From: an uncultured Erysipelotrichaceae bacterium | Lineage (GTDB): Bacteria > Bacillota_I > Bacilli_A > RF39 > UBA660 | Reading direction: 5' to 3' | DNA: 14,982 nt | NCBI GenBank assembly: GCA_902783215.1 | Contig: CACZQD010000077.1 | Span: forward strand, 1 to 14,982 | Shown here: positions 8,539 to 14,645 of the stretch, one piece after another | Layout of the letters: the number at the start of each line of letters is the position of its first letter | Numbering within the stretch: position 1 is the stretch's first letter | The notes under the pieces: generated by a model | Told to the model about the DNA's origin: nothing | Seen by the model: the letters and a program-made list of their open reading frames with translations, nothing else | Databases searched by the model: none | Program-made: the position numbers and the translations under genes

Positions 8539-8567
8539 ACTATAGCACGAATATTTGTTCGTGTCAA
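8539..8567 (-). promoter_or_regulatory. SOS promoter of the small membrane-peptide gene
   Basis: On the minus strand, -35 TTGACA (8567-8562), a 17-nt spacer and -10 TATAGT (8544-8539) with an extended TGC form a strong promoter. The SOS box fills the spacer almost exactly, so bound LexA would block RNA polymerase completely. Confidence 0.85.
8548..8561 (-). promoter_or_regulatory. SOS box (LexA operator) 1
   Basis: Read on the minus strand the site is CGAACAAATATTCG. It agrees with the Gram-positive LexA consensus CGAAC-N4-GTTCG except for A in place of the first G of the right half. The palindrome extends outward to CACGAA/TTCGTG (8546-8563). It lies between the -35 and -10 of the small gene. 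Confidence 0.85.
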
Positions 8568-8585
8568 GAGTTTTTTAAGAAAAAA

Positions 8586-8599
8586 TGAACAAATGTTTG
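8586..8599 (+). promoter_or_regulatory. SOS box (LexA operator) 2
   Basis: The site TGAACAAATGTTTG matches the Gram-positive consensus with changes only at the outer positions. Its core GAACAAAT is the same as in box 1 read on the other strand. It overlaps the first bases of the lexA -35 element, which fits lexA autoregulation. Confidence 0.85.
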
Positions 8600-8625
8600 A
8601 CAATTGTAAAGTAATGTGCTAAAAT
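8597..8625 (+). promoter_or_regulatory. Promoter of lexA
   Basis: A consensus -35 TTGACA (8597-8602), a 17-nt spacer and -10 TAAAAT (8620-8625) preceded by TGC. The start should lie near 8632, about 16 nt before the ATG. AAAGGAGG (8634-8641) lies in that leader. Confidence 0.85.
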
Positions 8626-8647
8626 AAAATTGTAAAGGAGGAATAAA

Positions 8648-9265
8648 ATGGAATCATTAACTCAACGACAAACAGATACATTAAATTGTATCAAAACTTA
8701 TATGGTATCACATGGCTATCCACCAACGGTTCGTGAGATTGCAAAATTAATGGATGTATCATCTCCCGCAACTATTCAAGTACACTTAGATATTTTAGAG
8801 AAAAAAGGATATATCAAAAAAGGTGGAAATAGAAACAGAACCATTGCCTTAATGGTCGAAAACGAATATGAAGAAAAATCAGAAGAAATTGTTAAAGTAC
8901 CTCTACTAGGTAAAGTAACAGCAGGAAATCCAATTGAAGCAATTGAAAATCCATATGAGTTTTTTACATTACCAGCATCATTAATACCTAAAAACAAAGA
9001 AGTTTTTACATTAACAGTAAGTGGTGAAAGTATGATTAATGCGGGAATTCAAGATGGTGATATAATTATTGTAGAAAAGAAAAATACTGCTCGAAATGGT
9101 GAAATTGTAGTTGCAATGAATGATGAAAATGAAGTTACTTTAAAAAGATTTTATAAAGAAAAAAATCATTTTCGTCTACAACCTGAAAATGATACAATGG
9201 ATCCTATCATATTAGATAATGTAACTATCTTAGGAAAAGCTATTGGTTTATACAGAAGCATATAA
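8648..9265 (+). CDS. lexA: LexA repressor
   Basis: The 205-aa protein is of normal LexA length. An N-terminal winged helix-turn-helix (about residues 1-70; GYPPTVREIAKLMDVSS) binds SOS boxes. The S24 self-cleavage domain follows with the scissile bond Ala92-Gly93 in KVTAGNPI, the catalytic Ser128 in SGESM and Lys166 in VTLKRF. RecA filaments trigger autocleavage after DNA damage and release the regulon. Two LexA operators in the divergent region upstream show autoregulation and control of the small membrane peptide. The ATG follows a strong AAAGGAGG by 6 nt. A terminator hairpin begins directly after the stop codon. Confidence 0.97.
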   Translation: MESLTQRQTDTLNCIKTYMVSHGYPPTVREIAKLMDVSSPATIQVHLDILEKKGYIKKGGNRNRTIALMVENEYEEKSEEIVKVPLLGKVTAGNPIEAIENPYEFFTLPASLIPKNKEVFTLTVSGESMINAGIQDGDIIIVEKKNTARNGEIVVAMNDENEVTLKRFYKEKNHFRLQPENDTMDPIILDNVTILGKAIGLYRSI

Positions 9266-9295
9266 AAAAGATCTCTTAATAGAGATTTTTTATTT
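9265..9295. terminator. Bidirectional terminator between lexA and the convergent operon
   Basis: An 11-bp stem with one G-U pair (9266-9276 with 9281-9291; core ATCTCT/AGAGAT) and a TAAT loop is flanked by A and T runs, so it can stop both strands. It begins right at the lexA stop and includes the stop codon of the converging gene (9290-9292). Confidence 0.85.
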
Positions 9296-10456
9296 TGTAA
9301 GCAACACACTTCCTACTACTAATAATATACTAACTATCACACAAATAATACGATAAGTTAATTCATATCTTTCATCAATAAACACATGTTTATTAATTAC
9401 AATTAATAAATATATTAAACATACAATTCGTATAAGAGAAGGAATAACACCAAATGCCATAATAGTAATAAAAACAATATTATTACTAATAACAGATAAA
9501 TTAATATATTCACTGGCTACTTGATAAACCAATGGCAACAACATAAATATCGACAAAAAAATTATCATTAGTATATGTCCAACACCCATTTTTACACGAT
9601 AATCCCCTGCATCATAATTACTACCTGCAAGACCAATAATCAAAATTAAGATGCTAACTATTGTTAGTATAAAATCTGATAAATTATTCACTAAAGTTAA
9701 CGTAGCTGAATTAAAAAATGGTGAAAATAAGTAATTAACAACATAATGAAGTGGTCCTAATACAATAAATAGATTTATTATCGAAACAGGTATTAACATT
9801 ACTTGTTTCTTATTCAAAACACTATTTTTTGACTTAGAACTATATATAAAACATAAAAGTCCCGTAAGACCCATATTTATCATTAAAACAACTAATAGCA
9901 TCACACTATTATCAGTACCTTTCTTCGATAGATTAATAAACTCTTTTAATGTTGATATATTTTGATAACTTGGCAAAAACTTTTTAATTAATATAGCACT
10001 TATTAAAGCCATCACAACTACGAAAAAAGGGACAATTATAGATCCAAAAATAATCTGAAAACTAAACTTTGTTTGATCAGTTCTACCAACTTCTTCATCA
10101 CTAATTATTTTATTATAATAATCATCTACTACATCTAAAGCATTTTTTATATCAGCAACAACTAATTCAGGATACTGCTTAAAATTTAATGAATCACGCA
10201 TAGTTTCAATATCTTTTAAGACACTTTTTTCTCCTCGAAGAACAGTTCCTTTATGAGTCTTTTTAGTAACTTTAAATGGATGATTAGTATGTTCCGATAA
10301 AACTTGGCAAGCAACATTCATATACTTTTCAAGTATTTTTTTATAATCTGCTTTAGCTACTTCTAAAGCTTCATCATCCTGATTCTTAATAGCTTCATCT
10401 ATTCTACCACTATATACCGTTCTTAAATCTTTAAATTCTTCTAAAGCCTTATTCAT
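9290..10456 (-). CDS. Multi-pass membrane protein with helical cytosolic N-domain, function unknown
   Basis: I do not recognise this 388-aa protein. Residues 1-125 are charged and mostly helical (for example EEFKDLRTVYSGRIDEAIKN) and look like a cytosolic coiled domain. After that come about seven hydrophobic segments, near 134-158, 184-205, 218-242, 260-278, 291-312, 325-353 and 366-387, joined by short loops. No catalytic or transport motif is evident. It is the last gene of the operon with the surface protein, truB and the nucleotidyltransferase, 8 nt after the nucleotidyltransferase gene. The start has AGGAGG a few bases upstream. Possible roles are a membrane partner of the nucleotidyltransferase product pathway or a stress sensor; neither is supported beyond position. 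Confidence 0.82.
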   Translation of the reverse strand: MNKALEEFKDLRTVYSGRIDEAIKNQDDEALEVAKADYKKILEKYMNVACQVLSEHTNHPFKVTKKTHKGTVLRGEKSVLKDIETMRDSLNFKQYPELVVADIKNALDVVDDYYNKIISDEEVGRTDQTKFSFQIIFGSIIVPFFVVVMALISAILIKKFLPSYQNISTLKEFINLSKKGTDNSVMLLVVLMINMGLTGLLCFIYSSKSKNSVLNKKQVMLIPVSIINLFIVLGPLHYVVNYLFSPFFNSATLTLVNNLSDFILTIVSILILIIGLAGSNYDAGDYRVKMGVGHILMIIFLSIFMLLPLVYQVASEYINLSVISNNIVFITIMAFGVIPSLIRIVCLIYLLIVINKHVFIDERYELTYRIICVIVSILLVVGSVLLTK

Positions 10457-10464
10457 ATATCCTC

Positions 10465-11349
10465 CTAATCATATAGATTTTCAGGATAAACTCCCTCTTT
10501 TATTTGTTCTTTTATATATTTTTTAAACTCATCTAAATCTTCTTTATATGTAATACCCTTCCAAGTTGATTTAGTAGGTATTAATTTTATTTTACAAATA
10601 TCTTTATCAATCATTTCAGTTAAAACATTTGGTAAATAATATTCACAAGTTTCTAAATTATTATTTGAATTATTAAAGAAATCTTTAATATCTTCTTTTA
10701 AATAATCAATCATATCTAATTGAATACCAAACATAAGCATAGATACACTTTGTTCCTTTGACATTGAATATTTTGTACCATCTATTAATGATTCACCTAC
10801 TATATTATTACCATCAAATTCTACTTTACTTTCTCTTATTTCAGTTAAATAACCATTTTCAGAAAAACATACTCCTCTTTTTACCGAACCATTAGAACTA
10901 ATAGTATTTCCTATCTTGTATCCAATCGCACTATACTCTCCTTTTAACAAGGAATCGTGTAATAATATAAATGGCTCAGAACCATAAAAATCATCTGCAG
11001 AAATAACTGCAAAAGCATCATCAATATAATCTCTCGCACAATATAGAGCCTGAGCTGTCCCAAAAGGTTTTGTTCTATCACTAGGAATAATACTAGGATC
11101 TGGAATATCGTCTAGCTTTTGAAAAGCATATTCTACTTTAATTTTATCTTCAATTCTTTTACCAATAGTTTCTTTAAAAATTTCATAATTTTCTTCTTTA
11201 ATTATAAAAACAACTTTATCAAATCCAGCCTTAATAGCATCATAAATTGAATAATCAATTATAAACTCTCCATTAGGGCCAACTGGTTCAATCTGCTTCA
11301 ATCCTCCAAAACGACTACCCATTCCAGCCGCCATAATAACTAATATCAT
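10465..11349 (-). CDS. Sugar-phosphate nucleotidyltransferase family protein
   Basis: The 294-aa cytosolic protein begins with the NTP-binding signature of the GT-A-like nucleotidyltransferases, MAAGMGSRFGGLKQIEPVGP (residues 6-25). Arg13 and Lys18 are at the expected phosphate-contacting positions. The metal-binding Asp pair is likely in VISADDFYG (around residues 114-122), and a second conserved lysine may be in KSTWKGITYKED. Such enzymes join a nucleotide to a sugar-1-phosphate or phosphocholine-like substrate for cell-envelope synthesis. The substrate cannot be read from the sequence. The ATG overlaps the truB stop by 4 bp (ATGA), so the gene is translated by coupling. It may feed envelope polysaccharide synthesis together with the membrane protein that follows; that is inference. 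Confidence 0.85.
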   Translation of the reverse strand: MILVIMAAGMGSRFGGLKQIEPVGPNGEFIIDYSIYDAIKAGFDKVVFIIKEENYEIFKETIGKRIEDKIKVEYAFQKLDDIPDPSIIPSDRTKPFGTAQALYCARDYIDDAFAVISADDFYGSEPFILLHDSLLKGEYSAIGYKIGNTISSNGSVKRGVCFSENGYLTEIRESKVEFDGNNIVGESLIDGTKYSMSKEQSVSMLMFGIQLDMIDYLKEDIKDFFNNSNNNLETCEYYLPNVLTEMIDKDICKIKLIPTKSTWKGITYKEDLDEFKKYIKEQIKEGVYPENLYD

Positions 11350-12212
11350 TTTATCCCTCCAAACATTTTATAAGGTTTAATCTTACTATTATCCTTACTA
11401 TAAGCTTGATATATTGCTAATAAATCACCATTATAAGTAAACATTACTTTATCACTTTCATAGCGATTTTCTAATATTTGACCATTAATAATTTTATGTT
11501 TTAAAAATTCATTTACCTCTATTTTAGGAATATCCAAAACATCCACAAGTGATAATAGTTTTGAACAATCAACTTCATTAATATTAATACAATTATCAAT
11601 ACTAAATTTTCCTTGCTTAATTCTTCTTAAATTTAGCATTGTTCCTTTAATATTTAAACAATCACATATATCTTTAATTAAACTTCTAATATATGTACCT
11701 TTACTAACCGAACACTTAAATTTAAAACACAAATGATTATCTACTAAATATAAATCATCTATTAATTCAATACTATTAATACTTACTAATCTTTTAGGTA
11801 ATTCAATATTCTCTCCATTACGAGCATATTCATATAATTTTTTACCTTTAACTTTAACTGCCGAATAGATAGGAACCTCTTGATAATACCGACCCTTAAA
11901 ACTATTCAATACATTAATTATTGTATTCTTTTCTAAATCGACTTTTTCTTCATTTAATACTTTACCAGTAATATCTAATGTATCTGTTTCAACACCTAAC
12001 ATTACCTCAGCTATATATTCTTTATCCATAGCAGTTAAAAGTTCAACTGCCTTAGTAGCTTCTCCTACACATAAAACCAAAACCCCAGTAGCAATAGGAT
12101 CTAAAGTACCTGTATGTCCTACTTTTTTTATATCTAATTTTTTTGATACTTGATTTACTACATCACGACTAGTGATACAAGATGGTTTATCAATTAATAA
12201 TATACCATTCAT
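11346..12212 (-). CDS. truB: tRNA pseudouridine-55 synthase
   Basis: The 288-aa protein makes the universal pseudouridine at position 55 in the T-loop of tRNAs. The N-terminal start MNGILLIDKPSCITSRDVV and the motif GHTGTLDPIATGVL are those of TruB, with catalytic Asp38. Further family blocks are DKEYIAEVMLGVETDTLD and the region KGTYIRSLIKDI. A short C-terminal RNA-binding extension is present, as in Bacilli enzymes. There is no ribF next to it, unlike the usual Bacillus order. The start lies 1 nt after the stop of the upstream surface-protein gene and has only a weak SD, so translation is probably coupled. Confidence 0.95.
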   Translation of the reverse strand: MNGILLIDKPSCITSRDVVNQVSKKLDIKKVGHTGTLDPIATGVLVLCVGEATKAVELLTAMDKEYIAEVMLGVETDTLDITGKVLNEEKVDLEKNTIINVLNSFKGRYYQEVPIYSAVKVKGKKLYEYARNGENIELPKRLVSINSIELIDDLYLVDNHLCFKFKCSVSKGTYIRSLIKDICDCLNIKGTMLNLRRIKQGKFSIDNCININEVDCSKLLSLVDVLDIPKIEVNEFLKHKIINGQILENRYESDKVMFTYNGDLLAIYQAYSKDNSKIKPYKMFGGIK

Positions 12213-12213
12213 A

Positions 12214-12894
12214 TTACTTAACTTCAGCTTTTTTAAGATTAATAACTGGTCGTACTAATCCACCAGGTATATCATTTGTACCATCATATACCATATGAAT
12301 ATAAGTTTCCCCACTAGGATAAAGTCCAAATACATTTAAATTACTATAATTTGGAGTAGACATTGTCCAGTAATATTGATTCAAATATAACCAGTTATTA
12401 TTCTTTAAAGAATTTATATCATTACTATTAATAAGTCTAATCGTATAATCATCAACAGTAATCAAATCATTTATATTTAAACTAGTATTTTGATATGCAG
12501 TTAATATTTTACCAATCAAACTATTTTCTAAAGAAATACTACAACCGTTACTATTATTTTCATTACAATCCAAAGAATAGTCATAAGCTACTTCCCCATT
12601 TACACCAACACTAATACCTAAATTTAGATTATTAATTTCTTGCGATGTCAAACTTTTTTCACGAAGTAACGTATATGATTTGTTATTTTCACTAATAATA
12701 TACCAATTAGTATTTGCATATTCTACTAACTGACCTATCTCATATTTATCACTAGCATTATAAACACTATTACCCATAATAGGATCTAAACCATCACCCG
12801 AAAAAATAAAAGCTACTAAAACTAGTAATACAATACAACTAGCAACAATTGAATAATTAAGAATTTTTTCCTTTTTCTTTAACTTTGGGTCCAT
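12214..12894 (-). CDS. Membrane-anchored extracellular 'RPVINL' (lectin-like) surface protein
   Basis: The 226-aa protein has a basic start, one membrane anchor at about residues 14-32 and an extracellular part. The outer part starts with a small beta domain (IGQLVEYANTNWYIISENN, 53-71) and ends with YYWTMSTPN (174-182) and LVRPVINLKK (213-222). This pattern of a WT.. motif followed some 40 residues later by RPVINL is typical of C-type-lectin/FGE-like C-termini found in many gut Bacillota surface proteins. Function is unknown; carbohydrate or protein binding is plausible. Codons are AT-rich throughout, in contrast to the related gene at the right edge. It is the first gene of the truB operon. 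Its promoter is at 12918-12946, and AGGG (12901-12904) lies 6 nt before the ATG. Confidence 0.8.
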   Translation of the reverse strand: MDPKLKKKEKILNYSIVASCIVLLVLVAFIFSGDGLDPIMGNSVYNASDKYEIGQLVEYANTNWYIISENNKSYTLLREKSLTSQEINNLNLGISVGVNGEVAYDYSLDCNENNSNGCSISLENSLIGKILTAYQNTSLNINDLITVDDYTIRLINSNDINSLKNNNWLYLNQYYWTMSTPNYSNLNVFGLYPSGETYIHMVYDGTNDIPGGLVRPVINLKKAEVK

Positions 12895-12917
12895 ATCAAT
12901 CCCTACCTTCTATAATT

Positions 12918-12946
12918 ATTATATCTAGGAATTATAAATAAATCAA
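12918..12946 (-). promoter_or_regulatory. Promoter of the surface protein-truB operon
   Basis: On the minus strand, -35 TTGATT (12946-12941), a 17-nt spacer and a perfect -10 TATAAT (12923-12918). The start should be near 12911, giving a leader of about 17 nt. Confidence 0.7.
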
Positions 12947-12976
12947 TAATTTTATCCGTTCTTTACACAAAACTTT

Positions 12977-13005
12977 ACAAAAAAAATAATCAAAACGATT
13001 ATTTT
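12977..13005 (-). terminator. Intrinsic terminator after the DUF308 gene
   Basis: A perfect 9-bp stem (AAAATAATC at 12983-12991, GATTATTTT at 12997-13005) with a 5-nt loop. On the minus strand it continues into a T run. The 5' arm includes part of the stop codon of the gene it terminates (13004-13006). Confidence 0.8.
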
Positions 13006-13606
13006 ATTCCTCAATATCAGCATCTATAGCTTTTTTATCCTTAATAGATTTACTAATTTTTTTGTTTTTAGGTTTCTTTTTTACAGGTTTACTTTTAGAT
13101 TCAATAGTAATATGTTTAACTGTATAGTAAATATAATTTGCAATATCTAAAGCTGCATAAATAACTAATAACCAACCAAGTAAATTATAAAAATTAATTA
13201 AAACCAAAATACCTAGTACAATCATCAGTAAAGAAGTAATCAAAAAAGTATTAGAACTTTTACTATCAAACATCTTAACAGTCATCGCAAGTGTTAATCT
13301 CTCAACTCCAGCAAAAAGGATCCATCCACCAAAAATTAATCTTATCATAACATTAACAATTGAAGGAAAAACAATTAATAAAATACCTACAATAACCATT
13401 ATAATTCCAAAATATAAAGTAACAGTATTTAGTTCATTATCTTTTAAAGACATAATAGAACCAATAATACCTGCCAAAATCAGTAAACATCCAATAATCC
13501 AAGATAATGTATCAATAAGCATATTTGGATTACCAATTAAAATCACACCAATAATAATCATAATAAGTGAACTAACAACATTACGAATTCCCATTTCTCT
13601 TTTCAT
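13004..13606 (-). CDS. DUF308/HdeD-like membrane protein
   Basis: The 200-aa integral membrane protein has about six hydrophobic segments between residues 8 and 165 with repeated G-I-L-L-I patterns (MIIIGVILIGNP, GIIMVIVGILLIVFP, LLMIVLGILVLI). That three-fold repeat is the mark of the HdeD/DUF308 family. A cytosolic Lys-rich tail (about 169-195, such as KKKPKNKKISKSIKDKK) ends in acidic residues. HdeD is linked to acid stress in enterobacteria; in Bacillota the role is unknown. The gene lies 11 nt after the exported protein gene, with AGGAGG before its ATG, and is followed by a terminator. Together they form a two-gene envelope operon. Confidence 0.83.
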   Translation of the reverse strand: MKREMGIRNVVSSLIMIIIGVILIGNPNMLIDTLSWIIGCLLILAGIIGSIMSLKDNELNTVTLYFGIIMVIVGILLIVFPSIVNVMIRLIFGGWILFAGVERLTLAMTVKMFDSKSSNTFLITSLLMIVLGILVLINFYNLLGWLLVIYAALDIANYIYYTVKHITIESKSKPVKKKPKNKKISKSIKDKKAIDADIEE

Positions 13607-13617
13607 ATATATACCTC

Positions 13618-14115
13618 CTAATCAACCTGAGTAAAATCAAAATGTAGTTTCAAACTATAATCCTTTTTCTCATCTACATTTGAAATAGCCTTTACTTTAA
13701 CATTCACACTATCATTAGCTTTAATAATATCTTTCTCTTCAATACCATCAATAATATACGATATCTTATCCTTATCATCTAATTCAATTCCATCAACCAT
13801 ACTAGAAAAGAAATAAGCATCAACCGTACCACAATTTTTAATCTTTAAACCATACTCAACAGTATCATCCTTTTTATTAAAAACAGCATCAAAATTCAAT
13901 ACATTCTTATCTATTTTAGCATTACTAGAAGATGCATCACCACTTAATTTAGCTTTACCTAAATTACTTAACTTAATACACCATTTAGAATCTTTAATAT
14001 CCACACTATTTGAATCTAAATCAATCTTAGAATCAATTAGATAATAACCAACCCCTCCACATGCTAATATAGCTAAAATAGTTAAAACAGCTATACCAAC
14101 TCTACTTTTCTTCAT
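13618..14115 (-). CDS. Exported or membrane-anchored beta-rich protein, function unknown
   Basis: The 165-aa protein begins with MKKSRVGIAVLTILAILACGG, a signal or anchor segment with one hydrophobic core (about residues 6-26). The ILACGG end looks like a lipobox but has an unusual Leu at -2, so a simple membrane anchor is as likely. The rest is beta-rich and Lys/Asp-rich: WCIKLSNLGKAKLSGDA, an FDAVFNKKDDTVEYGLKIKN strand pair, then NCGTVDAYF. This resembles an Ig-like or TasA/camelysin-like fold of Bacillota surface proteins, but I cannot assign it. The two cysteines at about 46 and 94 may form a disulfide. It is the first gene of the operon, with AGGTGG (14120-14125) 4 nt before the ATG. 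Confidence 0.78.
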   Translation of the reverse strand: MKKSRVGIAVLTILAILACGGVGYYLIDSKIDLDSNSVDIKDSKWCIKLSNLGKAKLSGDASSSNAKIDKNVLNFDAVFNKKDDTVEYGLKIKNCGTVDAYFFSSMVDGIELDDKDKISYIIDGIEEKDIIKANDSVNVKVKAISNVDEKKDYSLKLHFDFTQVD

Positions 14116-14136
14116 TAAACCACCTACATTAATATC

Positions 14137-14165
14137 ATTTTAACACATAACTAATTAAAATACAA
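14137..14165 (-). promoter_or_regulatory. Promoter of the exported protein-DUF308 operon
   Basis: On the minus strand, -35 TTGTAT (14165-14160), a 17-nt spacer and -10 TAAAAT (14142-14137) with an extended TG at the right distance. The start should be near 14130. Confidence 0.65.
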
Positions 14166-14187
14166 ATAATATTTAAAAAGAACTACA

Positions 14188-14256
14188 TTATCTATCTAAT
14201 TCACTTTTATTCACATACTCCTCACACAATTTTTCAATTGTTATATTCTTTCTCAT
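14188..14256 (-). CDS. Possible 22-aa ORF, low support
   Basis: An ATG at 14256 opens 22 codons (MRKNITIEKLCEEYVNKSEL and two more residues). AGGAG (14268-14272) is 11 nt upstream, which is long. Between them lies a second start, ATG at 14264, directly followed by TAA, so a ribosome placed by the SD would meet a start-stop codon pair first. The peptide is not recognised and may be a gene remnant. Confidence 0.2.
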   Translation of the reverse strand: MRKNITIEKLCEEYVNKSELDR

Positions 14257-14280
14257 ACTTACATAAACTCCTAAATGCAC

Positions 14281-14312
14281 AAAAAATACGTAAATCCAAT
14301 TAGACTTACGCA
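14281..14312 (-). terminator. Terminator-like hairpin
   Basis: A 12-bp stem with three G-U pairs on the minus strand (14312-14301 with 14296-14285) and an AATT loop runs into TTTTT. A TATAAT at 14346-14341 lies about 30 bp upstream, so it could end a very short transcript or act as an attenuator. Confidence 0.5.
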
Positions 14313-14348
14313 TCTTAAAGTGCTACACATTGACTACTTAATTATATC

Positions 14349-14386
14349 AAAAAAAATATTTTTTAGAAAGTATTTTTTTCTAAAAA
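14349..14386 (-). terminator. Strong intrinsic terminator below the GC-rich island
   Basis: A perfect 10-bp stem (TTTTTAGAAA/TTTCTAAAAA, 14360-14369 with 14377-14386), 7-nt loop and an eight-T run on the minus strand. It terminates a transcript arriving from the right, that is, from the GC-rich island. Confidence 0.8.
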
Positions 14387-14387
14387 T

Positions 14388-14599
14388 CACGTCGACGCGC
14401 CCTAGAATGGCTTCGCCATCTCGGACGTGCATGACTACCTTTACTTCCTACTGTCATTTCTTCTGCTTCATTTCATATATTTCCTTCATCTCTTGCCGTT
14501 TGACTATGTCAACCGGACGAAACGACTTCGCACTAGCTACTGCTCCCCATTGCTCCGAAATGGACTGCATCTACTATGTCTGCATATACTTATCACCAA
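14388..14599 (-). other. GC-rich structured island without a convincing gene (candidate RNA or mobile remnant)
   Basis: This is about 210 bp at close to 50% GC in a region otherwise under 30%, bracketed by hairpins at 14600-14627 and 14360-14386. It contains several inverted repeats: CACGTC/GACGTG (14388-14393, 14424-14429) enclosing ATGGC/GCCAT (14407-14419), TTGAC/GTCAA around ATA near 14500-14512, and CCATT/AATGG (14547-14563). Two small minus-strand ORFs overlap by ATGA: 38 codons at 14454-14570 (containing SFRPVDIVKRQEMKEIYEMK) and 25 Arg-rich codons at 14380-14457. Neither has an SD. I looked for tmRNA, RNase P, SRP and tRNA motifs and found none. Confidence 0.45.
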
Positions 14600-14627
14600 A
14601 ACAAAGTGCTTTTTACCGCACTTTGTT
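14596..14627 (-). terminator. Terminator hairpin after the right-edge surface protein gene
   Basis: A perfect 10-bp stem (AACAAAGTGC/GCACTTTGTT, 14600-14609 with 14618-14627), 8-nt loop and a moderate T tract on the minus strand, starting 18 nt after the stop codon. If the gene is a DGR target, a hairpin close behind the variable region would also be expected. Confidence 0.65.
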
Positions 14628-14645
14628 CATCCTGAATTTTCATTT

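Noticed and set aside
8776..8997. 73-codon minus-strand ORF inside lexA
   Set aside because: It is antisense to a fully conserved lexA and has no ribosome binding site; it is a shadow frame.
14388..14599. GC-rich island as the DGR template repeat, or as tmRNA, RNase P RNA, SRP RNA or tRNA
   Set aside because: It has no AAC-rich stretch alignable to the candidate VR. The signature sequences of the four RNA classes were looked for on both strands and not seen.
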